Positions 1 through 10,027 of a stretch of 64,000 nucleotides of DNA are shown one piece after another. Positions within the stretch are counted from its first letter, which is position 1. Each line of letters starts with the position of its first letter. Source of the stretch: Spinacia oleracea (taxonomy: Eukaryota > Streptophyta > Magnoliopsida > Caryophyllales > Amaranthaceae). Position numbers and translations under genes: made by a program. The stretch covers positions 86,657,285-86,721,284 of the forward strand of contig NC_079488.1 in assembly GCF_020520425.1 (NCBI RefSeq), read 5' to 3'. A model generated the notes under the pieces. That model saw only the letters and a list, made by a program, of their open reading frames with translations, was not told the DNA's origin and did not search any database.

Positions 1-2864
1 TCAGATCAGTACACATACCTTCATCCTATCACTGATGAAGGTCCAATCATCTCTGTTGCAACCCTCCTGCTCAAACATTTGCCTCAAACATCTCATGAAG
101 TAGGTCCAACTGTCACAACTCTCAGTGTCTACTATCCCATAGGCAAGAACAAAAATTTCATTGTTCCCATCTATGCCAACTGCTGTCAGTAGAATGCCCT
201 TGTAGAAACCACTTAAATGAGCCCCATCTATTCCAATTATGGGCCTACAACCCCTTAGAAACCCCCTGACTTGTGCAGCAAATGAGAAGAAGCAAGCTCT
301 GAATTTTGGGTTCACATCCCCACTACTGGCCCCCCATGTTATAAGTGCATGACTCCCTGGGTTTGTTTGCTTAATCATCTCAGCATATCTAGGCAACAGC
401 TCATATGCTTCAGCCCAACCACCATGCAGCTTTCCCTTTGCCATACTCCTGACCTTGTACAATAGCCTCTTTTTCACCCTCAACTGAAACTTCTCCTGTG
501 CATACCTCCTCAATGTCTCCACTGGAATCTCTGGATTTGCCTCTATTTCCCCCAACATATGCTTACACAACCACTCAGAGGTCACCACTGGATTCTCCTC
601 AAGCCTCCCACAAGTTCTGTGGGACCCACTGATCACCTTAATGGCCCAGCTAACATTGTCAAACAACCTACTGGCATGTATCCTCCAGTCACATGACTCC
701 ACTGCACACACTGCTGTGTACCTCCTATTGTCAGCCCTCTCAACACTAAGCCCAAACCCCTCCTGTATGCAGTAACTTCTCAACACTTCAAGAAATGTGG
801 CCTTATCATGAAAGATCAACCAGGGTTCTAACTTAATGGACCCATATGGTTGATCAGTCCATATTTTGCCATTTTTATAGGCCTTATCCATCTTTGAGGA
901 ACCATTTAGACAATCCTCAAACCCCAAATCAGGAATATCATCAGGAATCACCTCATCATCAACATCAGAATCAATCCAATCATTCAGAACATCCTCTTGT
1001 TCAGAATCTGATTCCTCATAATCAGAATCCTCACTCTCCTCTTCTGAACATATCTCACCAACATCAGCAAAAACCCCTGGTGTCTTAGACCTTCCTGTAC
1101 CCTTTCTCCCTTTTCCCTTTCCCTTGGAAACCCAAGTTCCAGCCTTCTTAGCAGTGACTTTGTTAACCCTAAACCCCTCAGGTCTAGCTCTGCCCCCCTT
1201 CTTTTTCACTGGCTGAGCTTGATCAGGTGGTGCTTGATTGTTAGGCTCATCAGTTTGGTTGTTCTGTGGTGGAGTGGGATTTTGTGGTGGTGGTGGAGGG
1301 GTGTGATGTTGTGGTGGAGAGGTGGGATGTTCTGGTGGTGGTGTGTGTTGTTGTTGTTGTGGTGGAGAGGTGGGATGTTCTGGTGGTGGTGTGTGTTGTT
1401 GTTGTTTTGGTTGGGTGGGTTCTTTCTGTGGTGGGGGTGGTGGGGGTGGTGGTGTAGGTTGTTTGGTGGGTTGTTTAGGTGGGGTGGGTTGTTTCTGTGG
1501 GGTGGGTTGTTTAGCTGATGCCCTCCTTTTGGGGGTTAGTTTCTTAGAAGCAGGCTTATCCTTGCCTTTTGACTTAGAAGCAACATGATTTGTGTGTTTG
1601 GGTGGGGTGGGTTGTTTCTTTGGGGATTCTTGTGTTTGTTGTGGTTGAGAGCAACCTGGAAACACCTCATCAGCATCATCTTTGCTAATGACTCTCACAT
1701 ACTCAACCTTCATGTCCTCACAATCAACAACAGGGACCTCCATAGCCACAGTGTACTCTATTTGTTCCTGTATTTCCCTCAAAATGTCCTCCCTTTCCTG
1801 TTGTTTCCTCATTGCCTCTTCCTCCTCTCTTTGAGCCCTCAACAGTTCCTCTTGTCTCTCCTTAAGTTGTCTCTCTTTTTCCTTTCTATGATTCTCAATT
1901 GTTGCAACCGCATTCCTAAACACCAATCCTGGTTTATCTGTTCCCTCAACCCAAATTTCAGCAGTGTCTTTACCCCAATTCCATCCCCACAGAAGCCTTA
2001 AAGTCTTATCATCATTCAATTCAACCTTACCACAAGGACCCTCAACATACAAGCTAAAGGTACTAGGCAAAAAAACATCTTGCTTAACTGATTCCTCAAA
2101 GATATCAAGAAACAACTTCAACAAACGATATTTTTCCATGTCTCCCACTCTAATATCAAAACTATGTGACCCATAACGTAGTAACAACCAAATAGCACTC
2201 ATCCTAAAGGGAAAAAATAATGAAACTAACATCAATTTTCATTCCAACAACCACAATTGACCAATAACCAACAAGAAATTTGCGCAATTTTAAAAAAAAA
2301 ACTGACACTTTCACAAACCCTAACCCTAATCGATTTCGTGAAAAAAAAACAAGTTTACCAGCAAAATTAAACAGAGGAGAAGAGATTATTACCTGGAAGT
2401 AGACTAACCAACTTTAAATTCCCGTTTCCTCTTCAACACTAACTCAACTGGAAATCGCCTCAAGTTTCTCCCTTTTTTGTCGCGATTGAAGCAAAATCAC
2501 AACCCACGAACTCGCCTTTAAGGTGCGCAGCAAAATTCACAAAAATATTGAAGATCTACCCAGAATTTCTAGGGTTTGAGTAGGATTAGAGCTTGAAGAA
2601 GAACAGGGGAGAGGAGAGAGAAAGAGAAAAATGTGAACGGTTTTTTTTTTTTTGGTCTTTCTGTGAAAGTGAAGGAAGTCAATGGCGCTAAACCAAAATT
2701 AAGGGCAAATAAGTAAAACACCACTAACGGCAGACTAACGGCGTTAGCTGACAGGTGCATGTCATGAACAGTACGGATAAATAGGGGTATATTATGTGAA
2801 TCGAAACAGGCGAGGGTATTTGGTGCGTTTTTTAAAACCTCGGGGGCATTTCATGAAAAAACCG
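1..2864 (-). mobile_element. Autonomous-type MULE, right end of element
   Basis: The element holding the transposase exon ends near 2864. Read inward on the minus strand, the terminus begins CGGTTTTTTCATGAAATGCC and continues through repeats of the form 'cannot-read-past' MULE ends. The same layout (TTTTTCA..AAAT.CC, then CACATAATATACCCC, then TTTGCCCTTAATT and GTTAGT) recurs in the 479-bp element at 21082-21560, which has a proven 9-bp duplication, so the end is supported by homology within the window. The 9 bases after it, TAAAATTAA (2865-2873), are the candidate target duplication; the partner is outside the window. Flanking sequence on the right is Copia leader, so the MULE is inserted in that element. 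Confidence 0.7.
19..2235 (-). CDS. MULE (Mutator-like) transposase, 5' exon, partial
   Basis: This is the N-terminal exon of a plant Mutator-like transposase, the nuclear enzyme that cuts and pastes MULE elements. From the N-terminus it shows a PB1-like region (about residues 15-110), a charged coiled segment (115-160), a long low-complexity Pro/Gln/Thr/Lys tract (205-345), an acidic stretch (395-440), a MuDR-type zinc/DNA-binding region with CAVESCDWRIHA and SGSHRTC (475-560), and the start of the MULE catalytic domain with IGIDGAHL and FISDR, which carry likely acidic catalytic residues. The frame runs to a stop at 1-3, but MKVCVLI after SDR looks like intron read-through: codons ATG AAG are followed by GTATGT, a good splice donor at 18, and families usually continue SDRxKG. 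The rest of the gene lies outside the window. Met12 (about 2202) is an equally good start. No internal stops, so it may be recent or functional. Confidence 0.9.
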
Positions 2865-3549
2865 TAAAATTAATGACAAATTAATAAATAATATTAATTT
2901 CATAATTTTAGGGCGAACAATCGAAAATTTATTATTCAATTGATCTCCGATTAACATGGATTCAAGTCTAGGTCATAAAAATTTAAAATTTATCATAAAT
3001 TTACAATTTTTATGGTGGTTTTTAATCATAGGTATCTAATTAAATCATAATTAATTATGAAAATCAAATTAATTCTAAATTATTCTAATTTTCAACAAAT
3101 TAATCATAATTACAAATTAGATTGCATAATTAACAAGGCTAGGCATTCAAACTTGTTAAACATATACAGTAGGTCAATCAAAAATTCAAGATTTATCAAC
3201 AAGAATCGCAAATATTTAATTTAACATCTTAAATTTACGAAATTTTGCATTCGAAAAACTAAAACCTTCGAAAAGTCATAGTTAGGCTTCGAATTTGAGA
3301 ATTCTGGGTTCGGCCGAAAAATACTCTTTTTGTCAAAATTTTAGAATGCCTTTTACATGCGGAATTGACACAAAAATCACTCGATTTGGATGAGTAACGA
3401 AGAAACCGCCGAAAAACTGCGTACGTATAATTAAATAAACGCAATTTGCAATTAATTAACAATTACGAAAATTAATCACCCCTTTTAATTCTTGCAAATT
3501 TGTAATATTTAACCATGTTCATGCAATTTAGATTATGAAAATAATAAGA
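2865..3549 (-). mobile_element. Copia-type leader (untranslated), interrupted by MULE
   Basis: Non-coding, AT-rich sequence between the MULE end and the Copia primer-binding site. Read on the minus strand it lies directly downstream of the PBS and is the 5' leader expected before gag. No gag ORF is present because the MULE interrupts the element here. No other gene is visible in this stretch. Confidence 0.6.
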
Positions 3550-3564
3550 GGCTCGTGATACCAC
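3550..3564 (-). other. Primer-binding site of Copia-type element
   Basis: On the minus strand the sequence right after the LTR end (..CTAACA) is GTGGTATCACGAGCC. This resembles TGGTATCAGAGC, the complement of initiator methionine tRNA used by most plant Copia elements, with one extra base. It fixes the element's orientation as minus and the LTR edge at 3565. Confidence 0.75.
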
Positions 3565-4955
3565 TGTTAGGTTATGATACATATGACAATTCATAAATCA
3601 TGCGGAAACAACCATTAAGCCAGGAATACATATTATTTACACATAATCATTTAGCATAGTTTAGATGCATACTCTTTGTTGCGTGCCTTCCCTAGCTGCG
3701 CCCGAACCGAACAAGAACAAGTCTTTAGGACTCCAAGTGTCGTCCCTCCGTAGATAGTCCACAGCACGTCCGGATCCGCCTTAAGATTGACCAACTAGAA
3801 TCGCCCTTAAGGTACTATTATTTTCGGCACTTTTAGGCAAATGTGTGACTGAATTTTTCTCTCAAAAACTCACTTTGAATACTTGAAAACTCATCGTAAA
3901 TATGTGACCCTAGGCACTTATTTATAGAGTTTATGGAAAGGAATTATAATCCTATTAGAATACAAATCTATTTAATTATAACCCTACTAGGATTCTAATT
4001 AAACAAAGTTTATCTATTAGGATTAGATTTAATCATATTACGAATCCCGGTAGCCTTAGGATTTCGAGTAACACACACGAGTGGCGCACAAGCACCGCAC
4101 GCCCGCACGCAGGCCTTGCGGCCCACGCCGAGCGCACAGCGCAAGGCCCACTGTCGCAGCCTTGTCCGCGCGCCCAAGCTTCGGCTGGGCCTGGCTTTTG
4201 CGCTGGGCCTGGTCGTATGCTTGGCGTGTGGTTGTTGCGCTTGGCTTGCTGGGCGATGGCCCGGCTTCGTGCTGGGCCTTCGTCTGGCAGGCCTCGTCCG
4301 ATGCTAATTCGTACGATACGCTTCCGATTAAATTCTCGATTCCGGAATTCATTTCCGATACGAACAATATTTAATATTTCCGATTCCGGAATTAATTTCC
4401 GTTTTGAACAAATATTTAATATTTCCGTTTCCGGAATTATTTTCCGATTCCGATAATATTTCCGATTCTGACAATATTTCCGTTTCCGGCAATATTTCCG
4501 ATTCCGGCAATATTTCCATTTCCGATAATATTTTTCGATACGTACCATGTTTCCGTTTCCGGCAACATCTACGACTTGGATAATATTTATATTTCCGATA
4601 CGATCCATATTTCCGTTTCCGGCAATATCATCGTTTCCGGAGTATTCTTTTCTTGCCTGTGACGATCTCAGCTCCCACTGAAACCAAGATCCGTCGATTC
4701 CGAATATCCATAGATGGAGTATTTAATGCCATTAAATACTTGATCCGTTTACGTACTATTTGTGTGACCCTACGGGTTCAGTCAAGAGTAAGCTGTGGAT
4801 TAATATCATTAATTCCACTTGAACTGAAGCGGCCTCTAGCTAGGCATTCAGCTCACTTGATCTCACTGAATTATTAACTTGTTAATTAATACTGAACCGC
4901 ATTTATTAGACTTAACATTGAATGCATACTTGGACCAAGGGCATTATTTCCTTCA
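3565..4955 (-). mobile_element. 5' LTR of Copia-type retrotransposon (1391 bp)
   Basis: A long terminal repeat running from TGAAGGAAATAATGCC (at 4955, minus strand) to CTAACA at 3565, with canonical TG..CA ends and a PBS immediately inside. It contains a GC-rich block at about 4075-4300, with many GCTGGGCC-like words, and an imperfect tandem array of TTTCCGATTCCGG/ATTTCCG units at 4320-4640. A second, truncated copy of the same LTR lies at 28654-29345 on the plus strand. The sequence abutting 4956 is the leader of gypsy copy A (it matches 54238 downward in copy B), so this LTR was inserted into that leader. Confidence 0.8.
4318..4640. repeat. TTCCG-type tandem array inside Copia LTR
   Basis: About 18 imperfect short units of the form ATATTTCCGTTTCCGGCA with variants ATTCCG, GATACG and GGAATT. 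A degenerate version (ATATTACCGGAAACGGAA and variants) is seen in opposite orientation in the LTR fragment at 29240-29345. It is therefore an intrinsic component of this LTR family, not a local slippage event. Confidence 0.8.
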
Positions 4956-5808
4956 CTACCTCGACCGGGGCATGTGTTGGATCGACGATAGAAGCGGTAC
5001 CAAGCCGGCGCAAATATTACCCATAGAAGCCTATCATAAACTACGTGACATATTATTTTGCTTCATGTTGTAATGTTAGTTACGTGTAGCTAATTATGTG
5101 ATTGTGTGCGACAAATAATACTAGAAAACCAACGACCCTAAAAATTGCCCAAACATTCACGAACACCAATTGGCCAAAGAGTTATACCAAAATACGTGTT
5201 CCACAGCCCCGGGCGATCGCCACAAAAATAAGCGACGCCCAGGACAGCCTGTAACGGATCCCACAACGCTGCACAACGCGTAAAGGACGTTATTAGGCGA
5301 GCACGCAAAATTAAGTCGTATATACGAAAAAAGGATACGCGAACAGAATACGAGTACCAGTCAGGGACGCATTTTCAGCGCCCCGGGCTGGGCGCCAATC
5401 ATTTTCAACGCCCAGGCCTGGCGCCGAAGTTGCTGCCTGGCCTTTTGGTCAGGCACAGCAGCCTCGGTACCCGCGCATAAAGTATACGTAGCAATAAAAA
5501 ACAATCGTAACAAATTTGCTACTAGGACGTATGAAAAAAGGCACTCGATTCTAAGAACGACTTATAAAATAAATAACTCCTTGCGTCGCCGTTAGGCCTC
5601 CTATAACGACAATGTTCGGCACCAAAACCGAGCATGCTAATTAAAATAGCTTTGAATGTCACACGGGCAAATGTTTCGAAAATCCAAAGAATGACCAAAA
5701 GAAGAGCCAAAAAGTGTACCAACAAAAGCGAGAATAGAAAACCAATAGAAAGAGTCAGAAGTCTAGACTAAGTAATGCTTAACTTTGGCCTAAACTTTAG
5801 CTTGTCTT
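4956..5808 (+). other. 5' leader of gypsy copy A, with palindrome module
   Basis: Non-coding leader upstream of gag, collinear with 53366-54240 (reverse) of copy B. It contains the double-palindrome module at 5371-5428, followed by another stem-like pair, GCTGCCTGGCC .. GGTCAGGCACAGC, at about 5430-5463. No ORF of note is present. Confidence 0.75.
5371..5428. repeat. GCGCCCAG double-palindrome module, copy 1
   Basis: Two adjacent inverted repeats in the copy A gag leader. The first half is TTTTCAGCGCCCCGGGCTGG..; the second is TTTTCAACGCCCAGGCCTGG... It is the counterpart of the module at 53758-53816 in copy B. Confidence 0.85.
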
Positions 5809-7728
5809 ATGCATAGGGCTGGTTCTGCCACTTGGCGTCGATCTGAAAATCAAAGGTTAGTGCGTCTCGAAGCTACATCACCAACACAAGGTTTAGTAAC
5901 TCCAAGCTCCATCCGCCATTCCCCCTTTCAAGGATCTCCGCTTCTCCAACCTCGATTCGCACCCTCAAACACGTCCATGGAAGAATTACGAGACCAAATG
6001 GTCCAAATGACCCAACTTATGAATCAATTGAAAATGGAAAACGAATCCTTAGCAGCTGCGCAAGCCAAAAATGACCTCGATAACGAGAAGAATATCAAAA
6101 AAATGGTTCTGCAGCAAACCATGGGAAGCAAGTATTTCTCCCTCGATCCTAAACCTTTTCCAGGCAAACTACCGAAAAAATTCAGTTCATCTGACTTACC
6201 AAAGTTCAAAGCCACGGACAATCCCCGTGATCATCTCTTGAGCTTTGTGAATGCCATGAACTTGAAAGGTGTGGACAAGTCCATGTATTTACCTGCCTTT
6301 CCTTTGTCCTTGGAACCTGTGCCACTCAAATGGTACTACCACCAGGACCCTAAGCTCTTCCCCACTTGGGAGGACTTTGTCAATGTCTTCGTCAAGCAAT
6401 ACTCGTCAAACATGGATTTTCAAGTCACCATGCGCGAGCTGGAAGTCCTCTTCCAAAAGAAAAATGAAGGTTTCATGACCTATTTTGCTAGATGGAGAGA
6501 CCAAACGGCCCAACTAATCAATAGGCCTCCTGAAACTAAATTGGTCCAAAAATTCATTGACAACCTAGACCCAGCTTATAAACAACACCTTAGGTACTTG
6601 GGCCTTGATACCTTCAAAAGGGTTTATGATGTAGGAATAAAGATCGAGGATGACCTTGCAAAAATAGTACAAAGCAAGCCCGCATACAAAAGTAACACCT
6701 ACAACAGGGGCCACACGCCTCAAGCCCAAGAGGTCCACGCCGTAGAGGAAACCCCAACCCGAAGGAGCCCTGGAAGGTGGACCCGAGATAGAAAGTTTTC
6801 CCCACTCGGGTCGACCCTGGTACAAGCCTTCCAAAGACTAACCAATCAAGGAAAGCTAAGGCCCATAGGCCCCACACCCGACCCTTCATTCAAAAATAAA
6901 TATTGGGTCGAGGGCACCTATTGCAAATTCCATCAAGGAAATGGGTACGATACTGAAAACTGCTGGAATCTAAAAAACACGATCCAGGATATGATAGAGG
7001 ATGAAGTAATACCTTTTCCTAACGTTGGCAAACCCAACAACAACAAGAGCCCACTCGGTTCTTGTCACATCTCTCTCGATCAACCAGAAAATAAAAACTT
7101 TGACCCTACGATGTATATTACGCCTCAAGGTGCACCACTCGCCATGTTCCTTATGGATCAAATTGAGAGAGAAGTGTGCGGTGTGTGGGACGATGATGCG
7201 GAAGATGTCTACCTGTCTCAAGTATCGGGCCAGGACCTCTTTACTGAAACTTGGCCCGGGCATGCTCCCCTTGACACCACCCCTCAAGATCCCGAAGTTG
7301 ACAATCTCACTCGGTCCGGAAGGGTATACCAACAGGATATTCGCCCACCTCCCGGGGACGACATCCCAGTCAGACAGACTCCTGAAAACGTACGGCAAAC
7401 CACCGTCGCAGAAGTCATCGAAAATCCTCTCTTGAAGCAATTAAAAAGAACTAAAGCCGAGATTACCATCTGGGATCTCATGTGCACTTCAAAGGAACAT
7501 CGTGAAAAACTTATTCGCTCACTTGACCTCATCTCAGTCCCTACGGATATCACACCTGACTCGTTGGTTATCCACGTCACAAGAGATGTTGAGGAAAAAG
7601 CAATAGTTTTTACTGACAAAGACTTACCTAAAGAAGGAGGCGCCCACAACAAGGCCCTCTATCTAGGAATCATTTTCAACGCCCAGAGCTGGGCGCCGAA
7701 ATCTTTAACGCCCCAGCCTGGGCGCTGA
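5809..7728 (+). pseudogene. gag of gypsy copy A, truncated before protease
   Basis: Encodes the structural Gag of a Tat-like Ty3/gypsy element. Visible parts are an N-terminal Arg-rich and Gln/Met coiled-coil region (residues 60-105), the retrotransposon gag capsid region (about 130-285, with NPRDHLLSFVNAMNLKG, WEDFVNVFVKQY, FQKKNEGFMTYFARWRDQ), a CX2H..HX4C-like knuckle (about 370-385, YCKFHQGNGYDTENC), and a downstream linker ending HNKALYL. In copy B this linker leads into the aspartic protease. Here the reading frame passes at 7665 into non-coding spacer, picking up about 21 foreign residues encoded by a palindrome module before stopping. The nonsense codon that breaks copy B gag is absent here (ACC CGA instead of GTC TGA). 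Confidence 0.85.
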
Positions 7729-8339
7729 ATCTCTCTGTTTGCCAAACTTTGCCCATAAGTGCTTGTCATTTTATCCGCACATACACGGAAAAATAACAAA
7801 CACTTGGGGGGGGGGGGTACAGCACGTATCCAGATATACGTACCAAAAAACACATGAAAAGATTTTGTGCAAATACATGTACTCAAAAAAAACAATGTGC
7901 AAATACATGTACTCAAAAAATAAAACAAATTCTTGGCTTACGGCAAAGCAGCAGATTAAAATAATAATAAACTTCACTTATTCTACCGTTTCGAATAATA
8001 TGTTTCCATCTCAGAACGTACTTATCAAATTCGGCATCCTAGAATTCATTCTAGCTAGAACTACGCGCGACCTGATTCTAAGTTAAAGTTATTTAACAAG
8101 GATACGTAGGCAATCCTGTTTATGGATTCGGTCCAATCAAATAAAAATATAATGTGCATAAGTGTTGGAAATGAGTAAATAAAAAAAAAGGGGGAGAAGC
8201 ATTAGGAAAAAAGAAAAATAAAATCACGCCTTTATTAATATTTAAAAATAAATAAGAAGGAAAACAAAAAGTGCTAAGGAATGAAAAACAAACACAACTG
8301 AAATAAATAAAGGGCACCTACACCCTAACAAGAACTACA
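7665..8339. other. Spacer between gag and antisense ORF in copy A
   Basis: Non-coding, collinear with 49044-49655 of copy B read in reverse. It holds a palindrome module (7672-7729), a run of about 13 G at 7806-7818 and, on the minus strand, AATAAAGGCG at about 8228, a possible poly(A) signal for the antisense ORF. No gene is visible on either strand. Confidence 0.7.
7672..7729. repeat. GCGCCCAG double-palindrome module, copy 2
   Basis: TTTTCAACGCCCAGAGCTGG.. followed by TTTAACGCCCCAGCCTGGGC. It lies only about 7 bases after the deletion junction in copy A and corresponds to 49592-49649 in copy B. Confidence 0.85.
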
Positions 8340-8340
8340 C

Positions 8341-10027
8341 TACTCGAGTTCTTCCAGATCATCAAATAAAATTTTGTAGAGGGCAATGTTCGCAGGGTCC
8401 ACCTCCACAGGCTTCTGCGCTTCCCCCATATCAATCTCCATAAGAACAGGCTCCTTGACACTAACTTCTAAGGATGCCAAGGCCTCAGAAACATTTTCAG
8501 TTTGAACAGCTATAGCCCGCTCAGCCTCAAGGGCACAAACAATAGTAGGGGAGGGATTATCAACATCAATTGGATTAGCCACTGGTTCTACTAGGGGCTG
8601 AACTTTCCTAATCCATACATTATTCCGGCGACGATCTCCGCGAGAGCTTGCATTTCTTTTGTGAACGGCAGGCCCCTTCATGTTAGGCACCTTTTTAGGC
8701 CTAGAACTGGAACGGGGAGGAACTTCCTTTCGCTTTCGATCAGGACGAGATTTTACAGTCTTAATACCATGGTCGCGAGGATTAGCAGAATCACGGCTCT
8801 CATACTTAGCCCTACCTCGAGGTATCAAAAGCTCAGTCGGCTCTTCATTTCGAGCCTTAGTTCTCACAGCCTTATCATCGGAACTCATCCACAACTTGTA
8901 GTTTTCGGAAAGACCCACAAAGCCATCTCTAGCCACGGTCCAACGCGGCAGGCCACCATAATACTTAGCCCACGCTTGAACCCGTGCTTCGGAAAAGACC
9001 GCTACTTTAGGTGGTACCGTACCGGAAAACAGGATAGTCTGCCTTAAGCCGTACTGTCGCATGACTCGGTAAGGAAAGATGTAAACGGGCCGAGATAGCC
9101 CCAACAAAGAAACATAAACTAATGCCTCGGAACCCCCCGTCATATTAGTCAAACCCCACCACGGTACCACCCAGTTAATAGAGCATATGCCATGAGTAAA
9201 ATAGGAGGCCCACTCGGCCTCGGCCTGGCCTTGGTGCAAATACTTTCGGTTACCCAAGGCTATAGGGCGATAACGTTTAGGATCTGCAGGAGCTTCTAAA
9301 AGCCTAAGTCATTCCATGAGCCAAATCTGCAAAAAACGGGTACGATCAGAAAAATAATAATAAACGAAAGTCCGGCCTGGGGCGCACTTTCAATGCCCAG
9401 GACCAGACGCCTGAAATTCCGACGCCCAGCTCTGGGCGCTGAAAATCAGCTCCAGGCAGGGGGTTGTTGAGGCAAACGAAAAAAAGAAAAGAAGTTTCAA
9501 AAAAAGTATGTGTATTACTTTGCGCGAATAAACGATCGATTAGCTGCAGCAATAGGGGGCTCCCCTTAAAAATTTCAGACTTGGCATCCTTCTTTAACTC
9601 ATCTGCACTCAGTAAGGTCTCGGCAACAACCAACGGCATAAAGGAATAGAAACTCTCCATCTGGCTGATCAAGGGGATCAACCTTATGTCACCGAACTCG
9701 CCATTGTTATTCGACAGTAAATAGTGGTTCAACAGGCAGAATACAAGTGCTCGAATATTCAATTTCTGTTCGGTCATATTTTTACTAGGTCTAAAGTGAT
9801 GCTTTACAAGCTTTGCCAAATTAACCTTATCACCCACAACGATCTCAACGAGCATGTTAGCATCTAGTCCTAGGAAAGCCCCTATAGTTGTTTTACCCTC
9901 TTCAACAGTGCCAGGGGTAGCATGAGTAGCATTGGTAGGATAAACAAGGATCGCGGAAAATTCATCTGGCAAAGGGCATACTTCATTGCCCCGAAAGACA
10001 AAAACATGGTGATCAGAATCCCAAAAC
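8341..10027 (-). pseudogene. Antisense ORF (aORF) of gypsy copy A, inactivated
   Basis: Homologous along its length to the intact antisense ORF at 47250-49043. The 5' end is lost at 10027 (homology begins at the LSFWDSDHHVF region). Exon 1 ends at 9544, but the splice donor is changed: CAG is followed by CT instead of GT. The intron (9543-9327, 217 nt) is not a multiple of three, and retaining it stops the frame. Exon 2 (from 9326) has a premature TGA at 9309-9311 where copy B has CGG. Downstream, 305 residues remain open (8340-9257). Its strand is opposite to gag, as in copy B. Confidence 0.85.
9388..9446. repeat. GCGCCCAG double-palindrome module, copy 3 (aORF intron)
   Basis: TTTCAATGCCCAGGACCAGA.. 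and GACGCCCAGCTCTGGGCGCT halves inside the intron of the copy A antisense ORF. It is at the same intronic position as the copy B module at 47949-48005. The first half has decayed. Confidence 0.8.

Larger units (their letters stand above)
4956..10027 (+). mobile_element. Ty3/gypsy (Tat-like) element copy A, truncated
   Basis: The segment matches, in inverted orientation, the interior of the complete element at 41328-56076. It starts inside the 5' leader (broken by the Copia LTR), carries gag (+) from 5809, then jumps at about 7665 straight into the non-coding spacer that follows gag-pro in copy B. It ends in the antisense ORF (-), whose homology stops at 10027. LTRs and PBS are missing from the window. 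Protease is deleted, and the antisense ORF is inactivated. This is a relic, useful mainly as a comparator for copy B. Confidence 0.85.

Noticed and set aside
846..2176. Plus-strand ORFs opposite the MULE transposase, including Gly/Trp/Val-rich ones at 1219-1588
   Set aside because: They are shadows of the proline/glutamine-rich tract of the minus-strand transposase; composition and position explain them fully.
2316..2332. AACCCTAACCCTAA telomere-like motif
   Set aside because: Only about two units, inside the MULE leader; chance or a common plant promoter telo-box, not a telomere remnant.
4033..4608. 191-codon and 103-codon ORFs on the minus strand over the Copia LTR
   Set aside because: They translate the TTCCG tandem array and the GC-rich block of the LTR; repetitive composition, no domain.
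7025..7435. 136-codon ORF overlapping gag of copy A (and its equivalent in copy B at 51739-52149)
   Set aside because: Out-of-frame shadow of gag with Ser/Thr-rich composition; present in both copies only because gag is conserved.
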